A DNA stretch of 64,000 bases from Streptosporangium carneum (lineage in GTDB: Bacteria; Actinomycetota; Actinomycetes; Streptosporangiales; Streptosporangiaceae), in NCBI RefSeq assembly GCF_027922005.1, contig NZ_BSEV01000018.1, forward strand, positions 1-64,000, given 5' to 3'. Position 1 is the stretch's first letter. Every line of letters begins with the position of its first letter. Positions 21,001-27,698 of this stretch are shown here, one piece after another. The notes under the pieces are model-generated. The model was not told where the DNA came from. It saw nothing but the letters and a program-made list of their open reading frames with translations, and searched no databases. Both the position numbers and the translations under genes were made by a program.

Positions 21001-24000
21001 GGGCTCGACCGGGCGTCCCAAGGGCGTCGCGGTCGAGCACAGGGCGATCGTCAACCGCCTCGCCTGGATGCAGGCCGAGTACGGCCTCACCGCCGCCGAC
21101 CGGGTGCTGCAGAAGACCCCCGCCGGATTCGACGTGTCGGTGTGGGAGCTGTTCTGGGCGCTGTGCGAGGGCGCGGCCGTGGTCCTGGCCAGGCCCGGCG
21201 ACCACCGCGACCCCGCCCTCCTCACCCGGCTCGTCCGGGAGCGGTCCGTCACGGTCGCGCACTTCGTGCCGTCCATGCTGCGCGCCTTCCTCACCGACCC
21301 CGGCGTGCCCGGCTGCACGAGCCTGCGCCACGTCGTCTGCTCCGGCGAGGCGCTGCCCGCCGACCTCGCCGCGGCCTTCCGCGACCTGCTCGACGTGCCG
21401 CTGCACAACCTGTACGGCCCCACCGAGGCCGCCGTGGACGTCACCTGCCAGGAGTACGCCGGCGACCCCGGCACGGCGACGGTCCCGATCGGCCGCCCCG
21501 TGTGGAACACCAGGACGCACGTGCTCGACGCCGCGCTGAGGCCGGTGCCGATCGGCGTGCCCGGCGAGCTCTACCTGGCCGGGGACCAGCTCGCCCGCGG
21601 TTACCTGAACCGTCCCGGCCTGACCGCCGAACGCTTCGTCGCCGACCCGTTCAGGACCGGCGAGCGGATGTACCGCACCGGCGACCTGGCGCGCTGGCGG
21701 GCCGACGGCACGCTGGAGTTCCTCGGCCGCACCGACGACCAGGTCAAGATCCGCGGGCACCGGATCGAACTCGGCGAGGTCGAGGCCGCCCTGCACGCCC
21801 TGCCCGGTGTGCGGCAGGCGGCCGCCGCGGCCGTCGAAGGCCGCCTGATCGGTTACGTCGTCGGCTCGCCCCGAGGCGGAGGCGACGGCGCGGAAGCGCC
21901 GCTCGACCCGGCCGTCCTGCGGTCCGAGCTGGCGGCCCGGCTTCCCGGGCAGCTGGTGCCGTCCGTGATCGTGCCGATCGACGCGCTGCCGCTGTCGGTC
22001 AACGGCAAGCTCGACCGGCGCGCGCTGCCCGCCCCCGCCGCGTCCCCCACCGCCACGGGCGCGGCCAGGCGGGGAACGTCCAGGGAGGAGACCCTGGCCG
22101 CCGCCTTCGCCGAGGTGCTCGGCCTCGACGCGGTCGACCCGGACGAGGACTTCTTCGGCCTCGGCGGCGACAGCATCATGTCCATCACCCTGGTCGCCAG
22201 GGCGCGCGCCGCCGGGCTGACGATCGCCGCGAAGGACGTCTTCGAGCACCCCACCGTCGCCGGTCTCGCGGCGGTCGCCAGGGCGGAGACCCCCCAGGCG
22301 GACGTCGCCGTCGACGCCGCGGAGGAGGCGGGCGGACCGCTGCCGCTGCTGCCGGTCATGCACTGGCTCCGCGAGCAGGGCGCCGGTGTCGAGGGCGTGC
22401 ACCAGGCCCGGCTGCTCCAGGTGCCCGCAGGACTCGGCCAGGACCGGATCACCGCCGCCTTCGACGCCCTCAGACGCCGCCACGACGCCCTGCGGCTCCG
22501 ACTGGACAGGCCGCATCCGGCCGTCTGGTCGGCGGAGGTCACCGCCGAGACGCCCGCGGACGCCGCCGTCGAGGTGCGCAGGGTCACGTCCATGGCCGAC
22601 CTCGACGCCGAGTACCGCGCCGCCGTCGACCGGCTCGACCCCGCGAGGGGAGCGGTCCTCCAGGCCGTCTGGTTCGACCTCGGCCAGGAGCCGGGGCGTC
22701 TGCTCGTCGTCGCCCACCACCTCGTCGTGGACGGCGTGTCCTGGCGGTTCCTGCTGCCCGACCTGGCGGACGCGATCGAAGGACGCGACCTCGCCCCCGT
22801 CCCGGTCTCCCTGCGCCGCTGGTCGCGGAGGCTCGCGGAGGAGGCGCAGGCCCCCCACCGGCTGGCCGAGCTCGACCACTGGCTCGCCACCCTCGCCCCC
22901 GGCGCGTCCGGGCTCGGCGGACGACGCCTGCCGTCCTCGGGGACGCCCGCCGTGCACGAGACGACACTGGACGCCGAGCTCACCCGCGGCCTGCTGGCCG
23001 CGCGGGGCGGAATGAACGCGCTGCTGCTCACCGCGCTCGCCCACGCCCTGCGGACGGACGGTCCCGTGCTGGTCGACCTTGAGGGACACGGGCGCGAGCA
23101 CTCCGAGCTCGACCTGTCGCGGACCGTCGGCTGGCTCACCGCCGTCCACCCGGTGCGCCTCGACCCCGGCAGGGGAGACGCGGTCGCGGCGTTCAAGCGG
23201 ATCAGGGAGCAGCTCAGGGCGGTGCCGGACGGAGGCCTCGGATACGGCCTGCTCCGCCACCTCAACGCGCAGACGGCGGCCGTGCTCGCCTCGTCGCCCC
23301 GCCCCGAGATCCTGTTCAACTACCTGGGCCGGTTCGGCGTCGGCAGGGCCGAGGACTGGGAGATCGCCGCGGAGGAGCTCCCCGAGCTCGGCTCCGGCGT
23401 CTCACCGTACGGGCTGGAGATCGACGCCGTCACCCAGGACAGGGCCGACGGGCCGCGGCTGCGGGTCACCTGGACCTCGACCGTCCTCGACGGCGACGGC
23501 CTGGCCGGCCTCGCGGAGCGGTGGACCGCCGTGCTCGCCGCGCTGGCGGACCCGGACGTCCTGGCCGGCGTCCTGACCCCGGGCGACCTGCCGCTCGTCT
23601 CGCTCACCCAGGAGCAGATCGACGACCTGCCCCCGGGGACGGTCGACGTGCTGCCGCTGGCGCCGCTGCAGGAGGGCCTGCTCTTCCACGCCAGCGTCGA
23701 CGAGGGCGCGCTCGACGTCTACACGGTGCAGAACTTCCTCGAACTGCGCCGCCCGATGGACGCCGACCGGCTGCGCGAGGCCTGGCGGCGGATCGCCGAC
23801 CGGCACCCCAACCTGCGCGCCGGGTTCCGGCACGACGGCCTCGACCGCGCCGTCCAGTTCGTTCCCGGGGAGGCGGAGCTGCCGCTGACCGAGATCGACC
23901 TGACCGCCGTCGCCGGACAGCCCGTCGCGGAGGAGGTCCCGGTCGAGGGCGTCGACCTCGGCTTCCTCGCCGACCCCGCGCAGCGGGCCACGGTCGCGCG

Positions 24001-27000
24001 GATCCTCGCCGAGGACCGCGCCCGGCGCTTCGACCTGGCCAGGCCGCCGCTCGTCCGGTTCACGCTGGTCAAGCTGGCCGACGACCACCACCTGCTCATC
24101 ATGATCCACCACCACATCCTGTGGGACGGCTGGTCGGAGGGCCTGTTCCTGCGCGAGCTGTTCGACGTCTACGACGGGCGCGAGCCCGCCAGGGTGACCC
24201 CGTACCGGGACTACCTGGCGTGGCTGTCGCGGCAGGACGCGGACGCCGCCTTCGCGGCGTGGCGGCAGGCCCTGGCCGGGCTGGCCGAGCCGACGCTGCT
24301 GGGCCAGGGCGGCGGCGAGCTGACCCCGGTCATCCCGGACGCCGTCATGGCCGAGCTGCCGGACGGGTTCGGACCGGCGCTCACCGCCCAGGCCAGACGG
24401 CACAGGCTCACGCTCAACACGCTGCTCACCGCCGCGTGGGGAATGGTCCTCGCCGGGGTCACGGGGCGTTCGGACGTCGTGTTCGGCAGCACCGTCTCCG
24501 GACGGCCCGCCGAGGTGCCCGGCGTCGAGTCGACCATCGGCCTGTTCCTCAACACCGTCCCCGTGCGGGTCACGGTGGACCCGGAGGAGACGCTGCTCGA
24601 CCTGCTCACCCGCCTCCAGCGCGACCGCTCGGCCGTGCTCGCGCACGAGCATCTCGGCCTGGGCGAGATCCAGCGGGCGGCCGGTCTCGGCCAGCTCTTC
24701 GACACCCTGTACGTGCTGCGCAACTTCGGCGACGACGAGGACGAGCGGCTCAGGATCACCGAGTCGTACGGCATCGCCGAGATGGACAGCGTCGACGGCA
24801 CCCACTACCCGCTGACCCTCGTCGTCACCCCGGACGAACGGCTCAAGGTGTCCCTGGCCTACCGTCCCGACGTGTTCGACCGGCCGCTCGCGGAGGCGAT
24901 GCTGGCCCGGTTCGTCAGGCTGCTCGAGCAGATCGCCGACGACGTGGCGGCACCCGTCGGCCGCCTCGACCCGCTCGGCCCCGACGAGCGGCGGCAGGTG
25001 CTCCAGGACTGGAACGACACCTCGCACCCGCTGCCGGACAAGACCGTGGCCCGGCTGCTGGAGGAGCAGGCGGCCCGCACGCCGGACGAGGTCGCCCTGG
25101 TCTTCGGCGAGCTGCGCCACACCTACGCGGAGCTGAACGCCCGCGCCAACCGCATCGCCAGGATGCTCGCCGGAAGGGGCGCGGGGCCCGAGCGGATCGT
25201 CGGGCTCGCGCTGCCGCGCTCGGCCGACATGGTCGCCGCGCTGTTCGCGGTGCTCAAGACCGGCGCCGCCTACCTGCCGCTCGACCTCGACTACCCCGCG
25301 GACCGGATCGAGCACATGATCGCCGACGCCCGTCCGGTGTGCGTGCTCACCCCGGACGAGCTGCGCGACCTGGACGACCTGCCCGGCGACGACCTCGGGC
25401 TCGACTTCCCGCTGAGCCACCCGGCCTACGTGATCTACACCTCCGGTTCGACCGGGCGGCCGAAGGGCGTCGTCGTCCCGTACGCCGGGCTCACCAACAT
25501 GCAGTTCAACCACCGGGCGGAGATCTTCGACCCGGTCGTGGCGGAGGCGGGGCGCAGGCTGCGGATCGCGCACACCGTGTCGTTCTCGTTCGACATGTCC
25601 TGGGAGGAGCTGCTCTGGCTGGTCGAGGGGCACGAGGTGCACGTCCTCGACGAGGAGATGCGGCGCGACGCGCAGGCGCTCACCGCCTACTGCGCCGAAC
25701 ACCTCATCGACGTCGTCAACGTGACCCCGTCCTACGGCCAGCAGCTCGTCGACCACGGGCTGCTGGAGGGGCACGTGCCGCCGCTCGTGCTGCTCGGCGG
25801 CGAGGCCGTCGGCCACGCCCTGTGGGAGACGCTGCGGACCACGGAGGGGACCCTCGGCTACAACCTGTACGGGCCGACCGAGTACACCATCAACACGCTC
25901 GGCGGCGGGACCCGTGACAGCGTCACCCCGATCATCGGCAGCCCGATCTGGAACACCCGCGTCTACGTGCTCGACGACCGGCTCCGCCCGGTGCCCGTCG
26001 GCGTCGCGGGCGAGCTGTACGTCTCCGGGATCGGGCTGGCCCGCGGCTACCTCGACCGCCCCGGCCTCACCGCGGAACGCTTCGTCGCCGACCCGTTCCA
26101 GCAGGGCGAGCGGATGTACCGCACCGGTGACGTCGTGCGGTGGCGCGGCGACGGCAACCTCGACTTCCTCGGCAGGGCCGACGACCAGGTGAAGATCCGC
26201 GGGTTCCGGGTCGAGCTCGGCGAGATCGAGGCCGTGCTGGCCGCGGAGCCGGGCGTCGGCCAGGTCGCGGTCGTCGCCCAGCCGGGACCGGTCACCCGCC
26301 TGGTCGCCTACGTCGTGCCCTCGGGGGACGGCCCCGGCGACCTGGCCGCGGCGCTGCGGGAGCGGCTGCCCCACTACATGGTCCCCTCGGCCTTCGTCCC
26401 GCTGGAGGCGCTGCCGCTGACCATCAACGGCAAGCTCGACCGGCGCGCGCTTCCCGCGCCGGACTTCGCGGCGGCCGTGTCGTCCCGCGAGCCGCGCGAC
26501 GAGCGCGAGGCCGCGCTGTGCCGGGTCTTCGCCGAGGTGCTCGGCCTGCCCAGGGTCGGGATCGACGACAGCTTCTTCGAACTCGGCGGACACTCGCTGC
26601 TCGCCATGCGGCTGGCCGCCCGGGTCAGGGCCGAGCTCGGGACGCCCCTCAAGCTGGCCGCCGTCATGGCCAGCCCGACCCCGGCCGAGCTGGCGGCGCA
26701 CCTGGCGGGCGGCGCTCCGGGCGGGTTCGACGTGATCCTGCCGCTGCGGGCGGGTGGCGACCTGCCGCCGCTGTTCTGCGCGCACCCGCCCGCCGGGTTC
26801 GCCTGGCTGTACGGCGGGCTGCTGCCGCACCTGGACCAGCGCAGGCCCCTGTACGGCATCCAGGCGCCGCAGCTGTCCGGGGAGGACTTCAGCCCTGCCA
26901 GTCTCCGCGACCTCGGCCGGGCCTACGCGGACCGGATCGCCGCCGTGCAGCCCGCGGGGCCGTACCACCTGTTCGGCTGGTCCTTCGGCGGGCAGGTCGC

Positions 27001-27490
27001 CTACGCGATCGCGACGGCCCTGCGCGAGCGCGGCGAGGAGGTCGCCTTCCTCGGCGTGCTCGACACCTTCCCGATGGACGCCGAGGACGAGGCGGCACGC
27101 ACCCCGGAGGAGCTCGACGAGCTCAGCAGGGCTGAGACCGAGGAGTTCCTGCAGGGGCTGCGCGAGTCGGCGGGCGTGCTCGCCGACTTCGACGACGCGA
27201 CCGTACGGGCCATCGCGACCGTCCACCGCGCCTGCATGGGCCTGCTGCTCGGCGCCGACTACGCCCGCTACGACGGCGACCTGCTCGTCGTCACGGCGAT
27301 GAAGGACCGGGTGGAGACCGGTGACCACCTCCAGTGGGCGAGCCACGTCGACGGGGCGATCGTCAACCACGACGTCGACTTCACCCACGCCGAACTGCTC
27401 ACCCCCAGGGCGCTCACCGTGATCGGCCCCATCGTCGACCGAGCGCTCGCCGCCGTCCTGACCGACGCATCCGAGGAGAACCCCCGATGA
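12065..27490 (+). CDS. Four-module siderophore NRPS (C-A-T-E-C-A-T-C-A-T-E-C-A-T-TE)
   Basis: This 5141-aa synthetase starts at TTG after AGAGG. C1 (1-420) is EntF-like with HHIVMDG (131-137) and should accept an aryl thioester. A1-T1 (phosphopantetheine Ser950)-E1 (His1102) form module 1. C2 (His1528, DCL-like), A2 and T2 (Ser2344) form module 2. C3 (HHIASDQ, 2521-2527), A3, T3 (Ser3370) and E2 (His3551) form module 3. C4 (H4016/H4017), A4, T4 (Ser4844) and thioesterase (GWSFGG, Ser4973) form module 4. Pocket codes read by hand, assuming invariant final Lys: A1 DSGDLGLVDK and A2 DSEDLGYVDK (acidic, so Arg/Orn/Lys), A3 DVWHVSLVDK (Ser), A4 DMENLGLINK (hydroxyornithine). Predicted chain: aryl, D-basic, L-basic, D-Ser, hydroxyornithine, released by hydrolysis or cyclisation. 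The codes are inference. Confidence 0.95.
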   Translation: MPADVLALTGAQLGVWYAQRLDPADPSFNVGQYVELCGPLDLELFGRAVRIGIGEAQALNVRIVDGPDGPWQVLGEGPAWTLDVVRSDPQDALRAMREDLATPVDVLRGPLFAQVLYEVGHQRYLWYQRFHHIVMDGYSFTLLAGRIAQVYTALVAGRPYGDSPFGPLSAILGQEAEYRASGRREEDRAWWRARFADRPEVPETTSGPQTYGFLRERAEIPGQALLGVARATGGTWADVVAAVTAAYTHRMTGVADVVLGMPFAGRLGAGTMRVPGMAVNVLPIRLAPATAPTLTALTRQAAAEIAAARSHQHYRGEDLQRDLDLVGSGRKLYGPSVNVKAFDYALSFAGIDGVARNLAAGPVDDLEFSFYKTPEDVLVLELDGNAGRCAEEDLQAHLRRFLAFAAALADAPDTPVANVPLITPQERRLVLGGWNATGTPVTRTTLVEAFRAQARRTPDAVAVRDRADASPAGLTFAELDARSDRLAGLLVDRGATPERIVALELPRGAGMVVAQLAALKSGAAHLVLPADLPAERRAFLLADADPVLTVTPDTLAEASARPEGAPGVTALPGSLAYVLYTSGSTGQPKAVAVTHATLANLWEHHRSTLHGGPRRRVAHSYAFSFDSAWGPFLWMVSGHELVVFDEHERRDPASFTGVDVIDVSPSFCLQLADADMLDRPGRPGLVLLGGEAVPSALWRRLRETPGLRAHNLYGPTEFTVDALWAWLDDSQEPIVGRPVGGARAYVLDAGLAPVPPGVAGELYVAGGGLARGYLNRPGLTAERFVADPFRTGERMYRTGDLARWRADGTLEFLGRTDDQVKIRGHRVELGEVEAALAATPGVTQAVAAVRGGLLVGYVVGEGLDSARVRGVLAARLPGYMVPAAVVVLGELPLTEHGKLDRRALPAPEFTATGRPPRDAVEETLCGIFAEVLGLPEVGIDDNFFELGGDSITSIQVCGRARKAGVAVTPRQVFELKTVAGLAPAAGTVRQARADDGVGLVPVTPIVAWLRDLGGAASAYSHSVTLDVPADLDERRLHEAVQTLLDHHDALRARLNPDWTLDVRPRGAVRAADVVDAGDDLDPAAGRMVAVTRTGERLTVTVHHLVVDGVSWRILLPDLRAALEGRPLEPVGTSLRTWATTVAGLDVSGELPYWTGVLDRPDPILGARVPGPGDTVGTAVRTSVTLPPDRTAALLAAAARCRAGMDELLLAALARAVGRDELLVQTEGHGRDLVDELDLSRTVGWFTVEHPVRVRLGGADTPADVLRRVKEAVRAVPGGGLGYGVLRHLRGLLDGLRGPQILFNYLGRFAQGDAFTAADDPEMAAPYALEVNAFLHETPEGPSLAVHWSSPRDVLDLTDLLERWDAALAELSETADALTPSDLPLVELTQREVDRLPAGTADVLPLSPLQEGLLFHAGFDEFDVYTSLTHLDLTGPVDGLRERMRRLLARHDSLRAVFLSEGFDRPVQVIPARADLPWREIDLTGEPERLEEVERAELAHRFDVTGSPLLRCLLVRLAPGRHRLLLTAHHLVADGWSTPLIVRELVSGTAEPAPPYRDYLSWLGRRDRDADVAAWREALAGLTEPTLVGGAEPARVPVTPRDVPVELPAAVGDRLGAFARRHGLTLNTVVQGAWAILLGLLTGRDDVAFGATVSGRPAHLDGVENMVGLFSNTVPVRVRLNPRESAPAALARIQAEQARLLEHQYLGLAEIQALAGAGTLFDTLVVFENYPVGQGPAGGETTVTGAGNRGYTHYPMTLLVLPSGNPVLGPDGGGPRFVLEYRPDVFGEDEAGAVAARFVRVLEQIAEGGAVGEIDVLLEREQVLGDWIATGAEIPEGTVVDVFEAQAAATPDATAVVFGETSLTYDQLNRRANRVAHALTGLGAGPETLVALALPRSADLVVALLAVLKTGAAYLPIDLDYPEERRQLMLADARPVLVLTKLPDADGGPETDPVVTRDPRQQAVVIYTSGSTGRPKGVQIAHEGLTNLYRDHRDTVFARAVEAAGGRRLRAAHTASFSFDSSWEQLLWLLCGHELHVFDEETRRDAEATVALAAERRIDTLDVTPTFAEQLVDCGLLEGPHLPVLVLLGGEAVPDALWRRFRETPGVITHNYYGPTEDTVDTLGAALDESPTPVVGRPIANTRVYVLDRGLRPVPPGTAGELYIAGTGLARGYLNRPGLTAERFTADPFQHGERMYRTGDLARWRADGTLEFLGRTDDQVKVRGYRIELGEVEAALTAQPHVSRAAVIVRDDRLVAYVVAEGPVDAEALGLPSYMVPAVVTLDALPMNVHGKLDRAALPAPGTGGTAGRAARDEREEIVAGVLADLLDVPAVGVDDDFFGLGGHSLLAARAVNRIRRALGAELAIRDLFEARTVARLMPRLGRTGRVPLTRAERPERTPLSAAQRRLWFLHHLEGPSPVYNIPFRLHLDAGTDAAALRAAWHDVAARHEILRTAYPDVDGTPYQRILDQDPPLVTAGSTGERLAADLAEAEAHGFDLPAEPPLRGTLFTLDDGGLVLSAVFHHIASDQWSEGVFLRDLATAYDARLSGRPPLWEEPPLQYADYTLWQQAVPTEEAERHWRDALAGIPDELALPYDRPRPHTPTHRGGTVRRELPEDVHLGIAALARRAGVTPFMVLQAAVALLLGRLGGGTDIPLGVPVAGRQDEALDDVMGLFVNTLVLRADLSGNPSFGTLLERVRETELAALAHQELPFERLVDIVAPARSLARHPLFQVMTQYHRAAAAHGLGELEPDTSVHARFDLAFNAVDDGDRTHLSVIYARDLFDDATAGLLAERLVHVLRQVLADPELTAGAVDVLSPAERELLTGTWNATGHEVAAGTLSRLIGARARRTPDAPAVVAPGSDGLTWTELTYAELERRADRLAWTLAEDGAGPETIVAISAPRSAELMVALLAVLKTGAAYLPIDPDHPAERRELMLADARPVRLLSAEDVSRVVSGAGDDRPFPDASAPGHPAYVIYTSGSTGRPKGVAVEHRAIVNRLAWMQAEYGLTAADRVLQKTPAGFDVSVWELFWALCEGAAVVLARPGDHRDPALLTRLVRERSVTVAHFVPSMLRAFLTDPGVPGCTSLRHVVCSGEALPADLAAAFRDLLDVPLHNLYGPTEAAVDVTCQEYAGDPGTATVPIGRPVWNTRTHVLDAALRPVPIGVPGELYLAGDQLARGYLNRPGLTAERFVADPFRTGERMYRTGDLARWRADGTLEFLGRTDDQVKIRGHRIELGEVEAALHALPGVRQAAAAAVEGRLIGYVVGSPRGGGDGAEAPLDPAVLRSELAARLPGQLVPSVIVPIDALPLSVNGKLDRRALPAPAASPTATGAARRGTSREETLAAAFAEVLGLDAVDPDEDFFGLGGDSIMSITLVARARAAGLTIAAKDVFEHPTVAGLAAVARAETPQADVAVDAAEEAGGPLPLLPVMHWLREQGAGVEGVHQARLLQVPAGLGQDRITAAFDALRRRHDALRLRLDRPHPAVWSAEVTAETPADAAVEVRRVTSMADLDAEYRAAVDRLDPARGAVLQAVWFDLGQEPGRLLVVAHHLVVDGVSWRFLLPDLADAIEGRDLAPVPVSLRRWSRRLAEEAQAPHRLAELDHWLATLAPGASGLGGRRLPSSGTPAVHETTLDAELTRGLLAARGGMNALLLTALAHALRTDGPVLVDLEGHGREHSELDLSRTVGWLTAVHPVRLDPGRGDAVAAFKRIREQLRAVPDGGLGYGLLRHLNAQTAAVLASSPRPEILFNYLGRFGVGRAEDWEIAAEELPELGSGVSPYGLEIDAVTQDRADGPRLRVTWTSTVLDGDGLAGLAERWTAVLAALADPDVLAGVLTPGDLPLVSLTQEQIDDLPPGTVDVLPLAPLQEGLLFHASVDEGALDVYTVQNFLELRRPMDADRLREAWRRIADRHPNLRAGFRHDGLDRAVQFVPGEAELPLTEIDLTAVAGQPVAEEVPVEGVDLGFLADPAQRATVARILAEDRARRFDLARPPLVRFTLVKLADDHHLLIMIHHHILWDGWSEGLFLRELFDVYDGREPARVTPYRDYLAWLSRQDADAAFAAWRQALAGLAEPTLLGQGGGELTPVIPDAVMAELPDGFGPALTAQARRHRLTLNTLLTAAWGMVLAGVTGRSDVVFGSTVSGRPAEVPGVESTIGLFLNTVPVRVTVDPEETLLDLLTRLQRDRSAVLAHEHLGLGEIQRAAGLGQLFDTLYVLRNFGDDEDERLRITESYGIAEMDSVDGTHYPLTLVVTPDERLKVSLAYRPDVFDRPLAEAMLARFVRLLEQIADDVAAPVGRLDPLGPDERRQVLQDWNDTSHPLPDKTVARLLEEQAARTPDEVALVFGELRHTYAELNARANRIARMLAGRGAGPERIVGLALPRSADMVAALFAVLKTGAAYLPLDLDYPADRIEHMIADARPVCVLTPDELRDLDDLPGDDLGLDFPLSHPAYVIYTSGSTGRPKGVVVPYAGLTNMQFNHRAEIFDPVVAEAGRRLRIAHTVSFSFDMSWEELLWLVEGHEVHVLDEEMRRDAQALTAYCAEHLIDVVNVTPSYGQQLVDHGLLEGHVPPLVLLGGEAVGHALWETLRTTEGTLGYNLYGPTEYTINTLGGGTRDSVTPIIGSPIWNTRVYVLDDRLRPVPVGVAGELYVSGIGLARGYLDRPGLTAERFVADPFQQGERMYRTGDVVRWRGDGNLDFLGRADDQVKIRGFRVELGEIEAVLAAEPGVGQVAVVAQPGPVTRLVAYVVPSGDGPGDLAAALRERLPHYMVPSAFVPLEALPLTINGKLDRRALPAPDFAAAVSSREPRDEREAALCRVFAEVLGLPRVGIDDSFFELGGHSLLAMRLAARVRAELGTPLKLAAVMASPTPAELAAHLAGGAPGGFDVILPLRAGGDLPPLFCAHPPAGFAWLYGGLLPHLDQRRPLYGIQAPQLSGEDFSPASLRDLGRAYADRIAAVQPAGPYHLFGWSFGGQVAYAIATALRERGEEVAFLGVLDTFPMDAEDEAARTPEELDELSRAETEEFLQGLRESAGVLADFDDATVRAIATVHRACMGLLLGADYARYDGDLLVVTAMKDRVETGDHLQWASHVDGAIVNHDVDFTHAELLTPRALTVIGPIVDRALAAVLTDASEENPR
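14372..14542 (+). repeat. Near-identical adenylation-domain segment, copy 1
   Basis: These 171 bp in A1 (from RGYLNRPGL to KIRGHR) match 21593-21763 in A3 with a single silent mismatch. The surrounding A domains are much more diverged. This suggests recent gene conversion within the NRPS, or an assembly-sensitive repeat. Confidence 0.85.
21593..21763 (+). repeat. Near-identical adenylation-domain segment, copy 2
   Basis: This is the A3 partner of 14372-14542. It covers the hinge region before the C-terminal subdomain of the adenylation domain, not the specificity pocket. Confidence 0.85.
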
Positions 27491-27696
27491 CCAACCCCTT
27501 CGAAGACGCCGACGCCTCCTACCTGGTGCTGGTGAACGCCGAGGGCCAGCACTCGCTGTGGCCCGCCTTCGCCGACGTGCCCGGCGGCTGGGAGAGCGTC
27601 CACGGCCCGGCCTCGCGCGCCGACTGCCTGGCGTACGTGGAGGAGAACTGGACCGACATGCGGCCGCTGAGCCTCGTCACCGAGATGGGCGGCTGA
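27487..27696 (+). CDS. MbtH-like protein
   Basis: This 69-aa MbtH-family protein binds adenylation domains and is often needed for their folding or activity. Conserved residues are present: NPFED, YLVLVNAEGQHSLWP, GGW and ENWTDMRP. ATG overlaps the NRPS stop (ATGA), so expression is tied to the NRPS. Confidence 0.95.
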   Translation: MTNPFEDADASYLVLVNAEGQHSLWPAFADVPGGWESVHGPASRADCLAYVEENWTDMRPLSLVTEMGG

Positions 27697-27698
27697 GC

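Noticed and set aside
13625..23260. Very long minus-strand frame (3211 aa) across the NRPS
   Set aside because: It mirrors the codon bias of the NRPS, has low-complexity Arg/Gly/Val/Asp-rich sequence, no domains, and covers a well supported gene.
23402..27388. Second long minus-strand frame (1328 aa) under the NRPS
   Set aside because: Same GC-driven shadow effect, no recognisable motif.
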